From Haliclona indistincta (lineage: Eukaryota; Porifera; Demospongiae; Haplosclerida; Chalinidae), in assembly GCA_964017065.1 (NCBI GenBank), contig OZ024792.1, positions 436,501 through 500,500 on the forward strand: a stretch of 64,000 nucleotides of DNA. Reading direction: 5' to 3'. A model generated the notes under the pieces. The model ran no database searches. It was not told the DNA's origin and saw only the letters and a program-made list of their open reading frames with translations. A program made the position numbers and the translations under genes. Of the stretch, positions 25,901 to 39,620 are shown in pieces. How positions within the stretch are numbered: the first letter of the stretch is position 1; each line of letters opens with the position of its first letter.

Positions 25901-26171
25901 CACTCACTCACCCACTCACTCACTCACCCACACATCTTTACCACAGCATCAAGCTAAGTTATTCCAGCATGCCGGAGGATTCCACCCGGAGTGTGCTCAG
26001 TATGAGATACTCAGATATACCGTAAAGTACAAGGATGTGGTAAGTTGCTACTAATGGAATATAAGACACTTTAAAATGATCTTTTATCAACAGATCATAG
26101 AAGGTCTACGAAGTGCTGGACTGGAAGCCAAGGCACAGATCTTTGAGAATGTTCTACAAAACGTCATGTAA
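15886..26171 (+). CDS. Plexin (semaphorin receptor with RasGAP)
   Basis: Thirty-five exons give 1867 aa, near the length of animal plexins. Exons 1-18 (15886-17034, 17093-17221, 18645-18745, 18797-18908, 19339-19531, 19624-19723, 19791-19890, 19984-20211, 20271-20382, 20554-20744, 20843-20985, 21040-21151, 21210-21370, 21423-21593, 21716-21851, 22031-22261, 22317-22412, 22469-22528) encode signal peptide, sema, three PSI and several IPT domains. Exon 19 (22586-22820) holds the TM helix (about 1196-1223). Exons 20-35 (first 23018-23160, last 26094-26171) encode the intracellular GAP, interrupted by a ubiquitin-like Rho-GTPase-binding domain (about 1460-1600). Arginine fingers are in LLLRRTES (R1390) and IPLRFWVN (R1719); both plexin signatures are intact, so it should turn off Rap/Ras GTPases after semaphorin binding. 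Introns are mostly 45-100 nt; intron 2 is 1.4 kb with no feature seen. Confidence 0.95.
19900..19930. repeat. (CA)n microsatellite in a plexin intron
   Basis: About fifteen CA dinucleotides lie in the intron after the second PSI exon. Confidence 0.9.
21882..21985. repeat. (CACT)n / (CA)n microsatellite in a plexin intron
   Basis: Mixed CACT and CA repeats of about 100 bp lie in the intron before the exon at 22031. Similar CACT tracts recur at 25855 and in the DLD gene at 33849. Confidence 0.9.
25851..25935. repeat. (CACT)n microsatellite in a plexin intron
   Basis: CACTCACT/CACCCACT repeats fill most of the penultimate-but-one intron of the plexin gene. Confidence 0.9.
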
Positions 26172-26366
26172 ACTTGCTACTTAAGAACATTTAGCACCAT
26201 CTTTATCAACCATGTTCATAATTCAATCATACTTCTACTGTAAGATGATGATTATTATAGTGTAATATTTCTGCATTGAGTGTTTACTATGAAAATAATT
26301 TATTATTCATTACATCAATAACAATTAAAATATTTAACCCATCACGTACGGAATTGTTGCATTAAA

Positions 26367-27273
26367 ATGGCGAGCGGTGTCATAAAGAAGGTACGTGCTC
26401 TCTCGTGTGATGACGGCTCTCAACTGAGTAGAAGTGTACACGCATTATCTTTGCATTGTAGGCAACCGGATTGGTGGGCTACACGAAGGTTCCTAACGCC
26501 AGAGAGGTAGAATAACAATGCTTTATTATTATGAGTTGGTAGTATGGTTACTAACATGCTTCTACTCACTGCTATTAGATGCTATGCAGTCTGTATAGTA
26601 AGACATTGACAGCTCTGAGCCAGCTACCCAAGGAGGCAGCCTATAGGAGGTACACCGAGCAGATTGTGCAACAAAGACTCCAGATAGTGCAAGCTGTAAG
26701 TCTTGCTGTCACACACAATAGCTATCTTGCTGCTGCACACTATAGCTATCTTGCTGTCACACACAATAGCTATCTTGCTGTCACACACAATAGCTATCTT
26801 GCTGTCACACACAAAGCTATCTTGCTGTCACACACAAAGCTAACTTGCTGCTGCACACAATAGCTATCTTGCTGTCACACACAATAGCTATCTTGCTGTC
26901 ACACACAATAGCTATCTTGCTGCTGCACACAATAGCTATCTTGCTGTCACACACAATAGCTATCTTGCTGTCACACACAATAGCTATCTTGCTGCTGCAC
27001 ACAATAGCTATCTTGTTGAGTGCATGTCTATAGCTCCATTTGTAACTAGTGGCGGCTTAATTAAAGTGCATCTCTGTTACTGAGCTGGTGTTTTGTTTCT
27101 ATTCTCAGGAGACCAATATTTCTGGTATAGAGGATAAAATAGGGTGTGGTCAAGTTGAGCAACTGATAGACCAGGCGGAGAGGGAGCTGTCACTAGCTAC
27201 CAAGATGGAGGAGTGGAAGCCATGGCAGCCATCAGTGGGGGAGGCACCTCCAGGACAATGGAGCTGGCCCTAG
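26367..27273 (+). CDS. NDUFA5: NADH dehydrogenase 1 alpha subcomplex subunit 5
   Basis: Four exons (26367-26390, 26462-26506, 26579-26695, 27109-27273) encode 116 aa, the same length as human NDUFA5. The protein starts MASGVIKKATGLVGYTKVP and ends with a tryptophan/proline-rich tail (EEWKPWQPS, PPGQWSWP), both typical of this family. It is an accessory subunit of the peripheral arm of mitochondrial complex I. It follows the plexin stop by only 195 bp on the same strand and converges on the PXK-like gene with about 100 bp between stops. The third intron is expanded by a minisatellite. Confidence 0.93.
26701..27015. repeat. 24-bp minisatellite in NDUFA5 intron 3
   Basis: About thirteen tandem units contain TATCTTGCTGTCACACACAA, with variants carrying GCTGCTGCACAC. 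It inflates an otherwise short intron and gives spurious ORFs on both strands. Confidence 0.9.
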
Positions 27274-27374
27274 ATACTCATCAACAATTAATAAGATTCA
27301 TTTATACATAACAATAGAAAAGATACAAAACTAGAGTCGATATATAGCACACGTGTTCACTTCTGGCAGCTAGC

Positions 27375-29885
27375 TCAAATGATGGGAGCACTCCGATCGT
27401 CAGTGATAGTGGGACGCAGTGTTGTGCCTCGTCTGATGTTGCCCAATAGAGCATTGCGTGATTCAGTACTAGTGGGAGGGGCAGTAGGAGGAGGAGCAGT
27501 GGGACACGATGAAGACATGGGTGTGGTCTGGGAGACAGCTGCTGGTGGTTGCTTTTGGGGTGTGGTTGATTGAAGAGAGGAGGGACCACCTTGAAACACT
27601 GGATACCTGAAAGAGTCACGTGCAGTGGAGAGATTTTTAATGGCATGCACTAGACTAGTGATTGAGCTAATGGGGTTGAACTAACTTCTCTTCCTTCTTC
27701 TTTCTTCTAGTTGTGCCAACAGCAGCAGGACGAGAGCGGCCTCTCTTAGTGCGACGGATTAGTGACCTCACTTCATCACTCAGCTGAACCTAATGAGCAT
27801 CATCAGGAGGGAAGAGCTGAAGGAAGTGATGCAGACAGACTAACCTCTTCATAGCTCCAGTTTATCAGCTCAGGTACATTGGCTTGCTGGAAGAATGGCA
27901 GCTGTACAACCTGTAGAATAACACACCTTAGATAATAAGCAACTCTGCGGCAAGCATAATAGAGACCTGTTGAAGACTGGGCATAGAGTCTCTTTCACCG
28001 TCAAAGATGAATCGTAGTACCTCCAGCACTTGAGAATGCTTCACACGCTGTAGGTCAGTATCTGAGGGGCGTGGCACTGATAGTTCTCGCCCAGTAGTCA
28101 TCTCGAACAATAAATGACCTGTGCACACAGTAAGCTAGTCATGTGACTAATAAATGACCTGTGCATGCACACAGTAAGCTAGTCATGTGACTAATCTATG
28201 GTCTCACCAAACATAGCCGTATCAACGTTTTTCTCTCGTTTGATTAGATTATGAATACGTGGTTTGTACCCTAATAAGCCATTCTCATATCCCGATACTC
28301 TGCAGAATAGCACATCATTATCTGCTGATTGATTGTATCTACTCTCATGATGACTCACTTGCATCTATTTTTAAACATGTACACATTCCCAGACTGCAGC
28401 TGGCCCAGCGGACACATTCCCACGCTGTGCAGGTGCAGTAGCCCCTCCAGTATCTGCCGACCATACACCCTCACTTGAGCAAGCTTCAGACCATGCCTCC
28501 TGACAGAGTACTTACTGGCCCAGCCCAGACCAGGAGTGCTCTGCAGGAACAGTTGAAAATGCATCACACACACACACAGACACACACACACACACACATA
28601 CACACACACACATTATAAATGATGTCCTTTAGCGATCCCTTCTCACTGAATGGTTCCACAATCACGACAAGATTCTTGTCTGCTATGAAATCAATCATCG
28701 TCACATTGTGCACGAACGGGTGCTGGAGGTGTGGTCAATGATCATGTGACAGTCACACGTTACTATAGAGAGCTACCTGGACAGAATTCATATACTGATG
28801 TATCAGTTCTTTATCATCTCCAACTAGGTCGAGTTTACAGGCTGAGCTAAGAGGAACCTGGATTGAGTGATAGATGAATGATATGGTGGAGAACTCTTTG
28901 ATACAGTGAAAGCGTTTGAAGGATTTTAAATAAGTTTTTGATGCTATATTTAGATCATGTGAACTGCAGGTAACCTCATGATTATCATCAAGGAACAATG
29001 GTCTGATAACTAGTTTACACAGGCCTCCAATACTATCCCATACATTGCACTAGTGGTAGTGATGTAGTGTAGTGAAGGGTAGGTTAGTTTCAGTATGGGT
29101 GAGCTAGAGTGAGGATATTCATACCATTGTCAGCAGTGCTGTGCTTGCTGATGAGGTGACAGATCGAGCTTGCCGCACGAGAAACCACTTCTTGCTCATT
29201 CTGCTCCCTGCAGCAGAGTGACACATTCACACACCTTGTAGCGAACACGAGTGCATGGTGGTATAAACAAATCAAGTACTAGCTGTGTCATGTGATAGTG
29301 ACCACAAGGACTTGTTAATTACCAATATCTGGCAACTGATGTTCCAATGTGAGGTTAGGGCAAGAACGCAGGAAGAACTGACAATTCAACAATGCAGTGT
29401 CTGTGAGAAAAGAGAATCCACAGCAATGAATCAGTGTTCTCTCTCACCTCGTCTTCCCTGCTGTTCTGCTTCTTGTTGCTGCTTCAGAGCCTCATAAAAC
29501 CCTGGTTCTCTAGGACCTACAGCGCTGTTTCCTTCCTCACCAGAATGATGACCTCCAAATATTCTAACGGAAGCTCCATCACTAGACACACTATGTCTGC
29601 TGCTAATGGCTGAGTACGAGTAACTGCACAGAGAGATGAATGAGGTGTGAAGCAGGGCCCGTAGCTGCTCTTACCCCTTCCTCTTCCGCCTACAGCAGCA
29701 GATCCCGCTGACACCAGCTAGTACGAGCACCAGTAGGATCACTAACCCGCCAGCACCGATCAACACACTAGCCTGCAGAGAAGATCAGTCACGTGTTTAG
29801 CACCTGGCCTCAATCCCTCTAGTGCTACTTCGCTCACCCAAGCTGGAGCTGGTTGGCTAAATATGTCAGGCGATATAATCGCCAT
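27375..29885 (-). CDS. PXK/SLOB-like membrane-anchored pseudokinase with C-terminal WH2
   Basis: Thirteen exons give 500 aa, read from 29885: 29838-29885, 29675-29772, 29448-29623, 29323-29400, 29125-29207, 28777-28857, 28612-28722, 28359-28540, 28208-28299, 27967-28118, 27845-27910, 27686-27789, 27375-27606. A short N-terminus is followed by a TM helix (about 19-42) ending in ICCCRRKRKG, so the kinase-like domain faces the cytosol. The fold follows PX-domain kinase-like protein and slowpoke-binding protein: HPFVHNVTMIDF, VYGRQILEGLLHLHSVG, GHLLFEMTTG. The catalytic HRD position reads LGQ and the DFG position reads SGYEN, so catalysis is not expected. The C-terminus is proline-rich with a WH2-like actin-binding motif, NALLGNIRRGTTLRP. 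No PX domain is present. Confidence 0.85.
28566..28611. repeat. (CA)n microsatellite in a PXK-like gene intron
   Basis: CA repeats fill a short intron directly next to the exon 7 donor. Confidence 0.85.
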
Positions 29886-30162
29886 CGTAGTTGAAGAGAG
29901 ACAGCTATGGTGATGATAAGGCGATCTGCATGCACCAACTAGCCAGCTGAGGGAGTGGCTAGTCTCCACCGCCGCTGCGCTCCGCGTGACCACTGTAACA
30001 ACGTTATACGAAACAGTATCGAATTGTGATTACGAAACGTAACTGATCAAACCATAATTTTCCTACATTGTACATGTATAATTATTCGGAAAAAAATATT
30101 ATAAACTATTAAAAACAGATTAAAAACATCGAAACATAGACACTGGACATTGATGATAATAT

Positions 30163-31015
30163 TCATGTGTAATTTGTCTGTCCAGCAGAGGTGACATGCA
30201 TGTCCTCAAACCGATAATGAAGTGCATCGCGCAACAGCTCAGTCATCTGATCACGAACCTACAGTAATGCAGTAAGATAGTAAGACATCAATGAGTTACT
30301 GACCTGATTCATCTGTGGTCTCTCATTGGACTTCCTCCTAACACACACAGAGCCGATATCAAACAGACCAACTCCCATATCAGTGGGCCAGCCAGCCCTT
30401 CTGTCAGCCTGGGCTATGATGAGGGACTTACTGGCCTCTGAGTCCGTCAATAGATCCTGGAGATGGAGTACCTACACAGAGAGAGACTGAGTGAGGTGTG
30501 AATTAAGCAAGCTATACCAAGGTCCTCTCTGGCAGTGATGAGTCCGCTGCTGGTTGTCCGGTGTATAACTCCAGCAGCACTACACCAAACGCATACACAT
30601 CTGTCTTAGTAGACGGCTTGTGGTTCCGCAGGAACTCTGGTGCCTACAGTGACACTATCATACAATCATGATAAGTGAGTGGTTGATGTACCATGTAGGC
30701 TATTGTTCCCATGACAACAGCAGAACAAGTGCTGAAGTTAGTGACTTGACCAGGTCGCGGGGTGCACTCCTTGGCTAGCCCAAAGTCAGACAGCTTAGGA
30801 GTGAGGTAGAGATCGAGAAGGATATTGGAGCTGAGAGAGGAAGAGAGGAACGCTATCATGATAGTGAAGGACACACCTCTTCACATCTCCATGGATCAGC
30901 AAACTCTTAGGATGGTTCACAGTGTGGAGGAAATTGAGAGCATCAGCTACCTGGCTAGCAATCTCTAGTCGCTGCTTCCAGATGAGTTGAACAGGTCTCT
31001 GGAGAGAGAGAGAGA

Positions 31016-31075
<60 letters not shown>

Positions 31076-32397
31076 AGGGAGAGAGAGGTGCCGTAAAATG
31101 ACAAGCTATCATTACACTAACTCGTCCTATCAAGCAGTCCGCTAGTGAGCCATTCTCCATGTACTCATATATCAAGCATGGTTTGGGTCCATCATTACTG
31201 ACCGCTACAAGACTGAGGATATTCCTGTGCTTGTATCTACCGTAACAAAACAATCACACACGATGATACAGTGGTGCTACTAACTTGCTGAGTGACTGCA
31301 GCTCTTTCATAAAGCTCTCCTGATGTAGAGGTTCGTAAAACCCTGCTCCCTCCATCTCAGATTCCTAAAGAATTCAGTAAAAGCATCAGAAACAACACAC
31401 AATGATGCTTACATTATGAAGCTTCTTGACAGCATAGGGGCCGTTGCCTCGGACACACGCCCTGAACACGCTTCCAAAGGCACCATGACCCACGAAACCT
31501 TCAGTGAAGTTACGAGTTGCTAAACTCAGCTCAGTGTATGTGAAGGTCAGCATCGACATAAGCAGGTCATCAGCAGAGGAGGGGGTGTGGTTACTGGTTG
31601 AACTGGAGTCCAGACTACTACTGGAGTCAGTAGTACCGGACTGGGTTTGAGACTCTGATGGAAGGAATGAGTGATGGAAGGAGACAGAGAGACAGCTCAC
31701 CGGATGAGGGAGGGGCTGTAGAGGCTGCTGTGGTGTATCTGAGTGGTTCTGGATGCGACATCTGTTGAGGTAGATACTGTGTAGGGTAGCCTCCAGCAGG
31801 AGGAGAGGGATACTGGTCTGTCATGGGGCCAGTACTAGTTGCTGGAGGTAGGTCAGGTCGTCTATATTGGTCAGTATAGTTGCCGGCTGACATGTCGTAT
31901 TGAGTGGAGGGTGAAGGAGGCTCTGGATACATGGATTGATTGAGAGAAGGCGGCAATAGAACAAGATGAGAGTACTGAGGAGGAGGAGATTGATATGTGG
32001 TGGCTGATTGATGAGGGTACTGAGAGATAGAGGAGGGCGGCTGAGAGGGGACTTCCCCTCCACTAGGGTAGTAGTATAGTGAGGATATTGGTCTGCCTAG
32101 CTGATCAGTGTAGTCCGAGCCTGATGCCTGAGCTGGCATGTAGTATGGTACAGCCTGGTGCCCAGCCCCATTTGGTACAGGTGGTGGAACAGGTCTCTGG
32201 CTCACTACAGGTATGTTAACAGGCATTGGACCATGCTTAGGGTGGATGGGAAACTGGTGATGATTGACTGGGAGATGATCATGAGGTGACTGACCACTAT
32301 GAGAATCAGCAGGACCACTAAGATTAGTGTCAGCAGCTGAGTCATTGTCTCGCTCTAGCTCAATCTTGAGAGAGGGAGAGACTGAGGGAGAGAGAGT

Positions 32398-32486
<89 letters not shown>

Positions 32487-33001
32487 AACACAGTTATTGG
32501 GAAAGCAGATTGCGTTGTAGAAACTAGGTAACTGGTTCTGAAATTCCCTGAGAAATCTAACCCCAAACCCGCCCATCCCAGTCCTCTTGTGGGAAGCCCC
32601 AATTTTGTTCCCAGTACATGCAGACCAGGTAGCCTGTCACACACACACACCTTCTTCCTTCAGTATCTTCATTCCCTTCACGTGTTCCATTTTCTTGAGC
32701 ATCAAAAACAAGTGATCTACTGTGAGCCCACGAACAATGAAGTCATGTATGACTGCTTGTGTTGGGCTGCCTGTAGCTCTGTTAGCGACCAGACCAAACT
32801 GAGCCACTTCAGTAGTGCTGTAAGACACATCTAACAGAGAGGAGGATAGTGGTACAGGCGACTAGAGCACTCACTGGCGACCTCCTGGGCATGAGTGAGC
32901 AGCATCTGCCAGCTGTGATGAGCCGGGTTGGGCTGATCCAACAACATAGATAGCTTCATTACTGACGACCAGGACAGCTTGTCAAGATTCTTCCCCGTCA
33001 T
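30163..33001 (-). CDS. IRAK/Pelle-like death-domain kinase
   Basis: Eleven exons give 691 aa, read from 33001: 32875-33001, 32651-32830, 31701-32381, 31413-31654, 31285-31364, 31122-31236, 30877-30998, 30692-30830, 30518-30643, 30304-30471, 30163-30258. Residues 1 to about 102 form a death domain. A long linker rich in Pro, Tyr and Gln (about 105-345) follows. The kinase has a glycine loop GHGAFGSVF (385), lysine in YAVKKL (K406), tyrosine gatekeeper in CLIYEYM (Y460), HGDVKSSN (D513) and DFG (531). The tyrosine gatekeeper and HGD in place of HRD are IRAK/Pelle hallmarks. It should act downstream of MyD88-type adaptors in TLR/IL-1R-like signalling. All catalytic residues are present. It shares a short promoter interval with DLD. 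Confidence 0.93.
31002..31085. repeat. (GA)n microsatellite in an IRAK-like intron
   Basis: A long GA tract occupies the intron between the exons at 31122 and 30998. On the coding strand it forms the polypyrimidine tract of the acceptor. Confidence 0.9.
32384..32484. repeat. (GA)n microsatellite at the exon 3 acceptor of the IRAK-like gene
   Basis: On the coding strand the roughly 100-bp CT tract runs straight into the CAG acceptor used at 32381. Only this AG keeps the frame; the next AG downstream would give an immediate stop. Confidence 0.85.
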
Positions 33002-33163
33002 GGCGATCGGGAAATGTGTCGACTACAGCAACAAAACTGAAAGTACTTGCTTGGAACGCACGTGGAAACGGATGTAACGTAATCAACCTTTTGAATTGAC
33101 CACACCATGACCACACCTTCTCTACATCAACCACACCCTCCGGCAGCAGGAACACTTTTCGCC
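33002..33163. promoter_or_regulatory. Bidirectional promoter interval (IRAK-like / DLD)
   Basis: Only 162 bp separate the divergent start codons of the IRAK-like kinase and DLD. Both promoters and 5' leaders must fit here. No TATA box is evident; the interval holds several CCACACC/CCACACCC boxes, which could bind KLF/Sp factors. The assignment is positional. Confidence 0.55.
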
Positions 33164-35961
<2,798 letters not shown>

Positions 35962-36015
35962 ACTACAGATATCTGTTATTATTATTGATGTTGCATTATA
36001 GTTGTTATTACTGTA

Positions 36016-37225
36016 GCACTAACTTTCTGAAGATACGTCAGATAGCATCACATCTTCCAGTGCACTTTCTGAAGATACGTCAGATAGCATCACATCTTCC
36101 AGTGCACTTTCTGAAGATACGTCAGATAGCATCAAATCTTCCAGTGCACTTTCTGAAGATACGTCAGATAGCATCACATCTTCCAGTGCACTTTCTGAAG
36201 ATACGTCAGATAGCGTCACATCTTCCAGTGCACTTTCTGAAGATACGTCAGATAGCATCACATCTTCCAGTGCACTTTCTGAAGATACGTCAGATAGCAT
36301 CACATCTTCCAGTGCACTTTCTGAAGATACGTCAGATAGCATCACATCTTCTAGTGCACTTTCTGAAGATCGTCAGATAGATCACATCTTTCAGTGCACT
36401 TTCTGAAGATACGTCAGATAGTATCACATCTTCCAGTGCACTTTCTGAAGATACAGATAGTATCACATCTTCCAGTGCACTTTCTGAAGATACGTCAGAT
36501 AGTATCACATCTTCCAGTGCACTTTCTGAAGATACGTCAGATAGCATCACATCTTCCAGTGCACTTTCTGAAGATACAGATAGTATCACATCTTCCAGTG
36601 CACTTTCTGAAGATACGTCAGATAGCATCACATCTTCTAGTGCACTTTCTGAAGATACAGATAGCATCACATCTTCCAGTGCACTTTCTGAAGATACGTC
36701 AGATAGTATCAAATCTTCCAGTGCACTTTCTGAAGATACGTCAGATAGCATCACATCTTCTAGTGCACTTTCTGAAGATCGTCAGATAGATCACATCTTC
36801 CAGTGCACTTTCTGAAGATACGTCAGATAGCATCACATCTTCCAGTGCACTTTCTGAAGATACGTCAGATAGCATCACATCTTCCAGTGCACTTTCTGAA
36901 GATACGTCAGATAGTATCACATCTTCCAGTGCACTTTCTGAAGATACAGATAGTATCACATCTTCCAGTGCACTTTCTGAAGATACGTCAGATAGTATCA
37001 CATCTTCCAGTGCAATTTCTGAAGATACGTCAGATAGCATCACATCTTCCAGTGCAATTTCTGAAGATACGTCAGATAGTATCACATCTTCCAGTGCAAT
37101 TTCTGAAGATACGTCAGATAGTATCACATCTTCTAGTGCACTTTCTGAAGATACGTCAGATAGCATCACATCTTCCAGTGCACTTTCTGAAGATACGTCA
37201 GATAGTATCAGATTTTCCAGTGCAC
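36016..37225. repeat. 42-bp minisatellite downstream of DLD
   Basis: About twenty-nine units contain CTTTCTGAAGATACGTCAG followed by ATAGCATCACATCTTCCAGT. Most units are 42 bp, some 39 bp. Because 42 and 39 are multiples of three, long open frames run on both strands (a 14-residue repeat with SDVSSESALEDV on the minus strand). No start context, splice sites or flanking gene supports translation. A single copy also remains near 63173, in the duplicated block. Confidence 0.9.
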
Positions 37226-37840
37226 TTTTGGTATGGAATGCATAGGCAAAATAACTAAATCAGTTCAGGTGATAATCTAGTCCATAACTATACCAGTTAT
37301 ACATTATGCTTATTTATAACTCCTTGGATCATGGATTTCCTGTGTCTCTGTATAAACTTTCCGTAACGAGACTCGAACCAATATGGCAGTCCCAAATAAA
37401 CCAGCTTGAAGGATCAGTGAAGGATTTATTTGTTTTAGACTTGTCATGGGCTTTTGATATTAAATCTCAATCAACCATTAACATATCATCAGTTGGATTG
37501 GAAGGAGAGATCATCATCCACATGATCAGAACGGACTATTAGCGACCACTAATTTTAGCGTTTTTAGCGAGGGAGGTCATAATCGCTAAATTTACATGTA
37601 GGTGTCGCTAAAATTTAACTTTAATGAGATTCATTCTTCATAGTTGTGGTTTCGCAGTAATAATGACTGTTAACGAGCATGAATCTCATTAAATAGCAGC
37701 CAAGCTAATTATTAGTACACGCTAAATGTCTTGAATCGCAAAACGCTAAATTAAGTGGTCGCTAATAATACTGGTTTTAAGGTATTCGTCTCACTAACCC
37801 CATTTTTTACAAAGAGAAAAAGCTGATTCTATTTTCAATC
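37226..37840. other. Duplicated flank of the DUF3598-like fragment
   Basis: This stretch matches 63190-63515 (for example GTATGGAATG, GGTGATAATCTAGTCCATAA), so it belongs to a duplicated block. It contains one MITE (37539-37765), absent from the other copy, and no gene. Confidence 0.65.
37539..37765. mobile_element. TA-flanked MITE (TTAGCGACCACT ends)
   Basis: The ends TTAGCGACCACTAATTTTAG and CTAAATTAAGTGGTCGCTAA are inverted with one mismatch region, and are flanked by TA. The related block at 63425-63470 lacks the element, giving an approximate empty site. Confidence 0.75.
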
Positions 37841-38919
37841 ATTCGTGAGGATTCTCGTGACTATCCTGGTAAGCAGTGGTCAACGGAAGTGAACCCGGTC
37901 TCAGAGCGAGACTTTGCTGGAAACTGGGAAGGTACTACTATCACTTAAACCATAGTATGAATAATTCTCTTTGATGTAACGAACGTTAATGAGGGCTATA
38001 AATCGTGTACAGCCCGCACGCGTTTCAAGATGGCCGCCGCGTTCGAGAATCCACAAACAAACGGCGCTCGGGCTGCCCTGCGGTCTTCCTGCGACGCAAG
38101 GTAGCCAGCTAGACGTTAGGCAAGCAGCGCACTATGGTTTAAAGTAGTTATATACCTCACAGTCGGTGTTTAAGCATTTAAATCCCTTGGGCTACGCCCG
38201 CGGGCTTTAAATCGCTTAAGGGACTACACTTCGAACATCAGAATGACGAAAATTTCAGTTTCTTCGGGCAAACAAAGCGTGGTCAAAGACAGTTATCATC
38301 AAAGAAACTCACAAATCTGCTTGTGGGCGGAGCAAACACTGTAGAAAGAGTTAAAATTTTATTCAATGAGCGGAGAAGCCACGCCCACCAAAATGGATTT
38401 GTGAACTGAACGGCTCGTGGTGAGCAAACGTATGCATGCGTTTTTGCGTAAAGTGTTCAGTCTGTCAGTCACAAGGCCGCGAATATTTAATTAGTTTCGT
38501 GGTTTGCAGCAAGGTCATTTGTGGCGCCAGAGGTAGGCAAAGTTCACCCGCTCCGCTTGCCCGCCCTCCCCCCTCCCACCTCCCACCCACCCTGGTTGCT
38601 ACCTTTAAATTAAAGAAAGACTATGTCGTAAAACATTTGGGTCCCTCGGCCCTCTAGCTCCACCCTAGGACCGCCCAGCAGTTGGTAAGGTCGCTGTGAA
38701 GTACTAGATGGTGAGGCAGAAAAAACAGCACGCAAATCGAGCCGTTTCTATAGTTCGCCGTGTAGTCCCTTAAACACCTCCTGATCGGTATATAACTACT
38801 ATCTACTCTATCTCTGATCCTGTGCCAACTCGGCTCCAGTGGGGATGGGAGGGTCTGATGGTGTTACTATTAGCTGCCTGACTGAGGTCATTGATGGAAT
38901 TGTAATGACTATAGTGTAA
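37841..38919 (+). pseudogene. DUF3598-like 3' fragment, split by insertions
   Basis: Part 1 (37841-37944) encodes IREDSRDYPGKQWSTEVNP and continues to GNWEGTTIT. Part 2 (38804-38919) resumes at the SISDPVPTRLQWGW position and ends at a stop after a shortened tail that lacks the HHVFYLP segment. About 860 bp of inverted-repeat elements separates the parts. The N-terminal half of the family is absent. It is closely similar to the fragment at 63516-63773 and less so to the longer gene at 7362-7961. Confidence 0.7.
37945..38800. mobile_element. Compound insertion of two inverted-repeat elements
   Basis: A first element runs from TTAAACCATAGT to ACTATGGTTTAA (about 37945-38143). A second, adjacent one runs from TAGTTATATACC (about 38146) to GGTATATAACTA (about 38800), with further inverted blocks GGTGTTTAAG/CTTAAACACC inside. 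The uninterrupted copy at 63605 fixes the insertion point within a few bases. It includes a GC-rich patch near 38540-38600. Confidence 0.6.
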
Positions 38920-39395
38920 AACTGGATGATGGTCAGATAATTATGATGATAATGGTTCTTTGGTATCAATAAACTAGAGCTCAATAACTAAACAATAACT
39001 AGAGTTCAATGGAACACATACCAGTGCGCTGACTCGTGCATGTATACATTTAGTATACACAATAGTGTTTGAAGAAGTCAGATTTGTAGACTTAATTGGT
39101 CGTGCACGTTTATTATCCTATTCTGATCATGAAGCAACATTTGTCTCTATACGATCTTCATAAACTCTTGATCAATTGTGTAATAATTTGTAAATTATTC
39201 AGTCACAACTTCCTACACAAAATCACTGCCTGAACCTCAACCTTCGAAAATATGTAAGTCAATATCAACAACTAATTCAGCGGAGAAGCTGCAGATCTAG
39301 AGAGTGTTTTTGTGGTAAGAGCGGTAAGACGCAAACAGGCGTGTTTTTTGACGACACACACACGCATTATACATGTGCCGACGGACACAAAAGCA

Positions 39396-39620
39396 TTAAT
39401 GCACCTATCAATGCGATGCCCCACTACCCCCACCTCGGGCGTATATTGGGGAAATATAGGGCTATTGTCACGTGGGCTGGTCCACAGGGGTGGGGCATTT
39501 GTTACGCGAGTTTTGAACGACGGTCACAAGTCTTCGCAAAAGTCGCCTGTCGGAATGGGGCGAGGAATGGGGGATATATGGGGCAGAGTGGGGGGTGGGG
39601 CATCGCATTGATAGGTGCAT
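39396..39620. mobile_element. Small inverted-repeat element
   Basis: ATGCACCTATCAATGCGATG and CATCGCATTGATAGGTGCAT are perfect inverted ends, extended inside by CCCCAC/GTGGGG. The interior is G-rich. The surrounding gap 38920-40259 has no gene. Confidence 0.65.

Noticed and set aside
29886..29993. Upstream start for the PXK-like gene near 29993
   Set aside because: The frame is open but begins at a GTG codon; the first ATG in frame is at 29885.
31002..32484. Ser/Leu- or Arg/Glu-rich ORFs over GA tracts
   Set aside because: They are translations of microsatellites inside introns of the IRAK-like gene.
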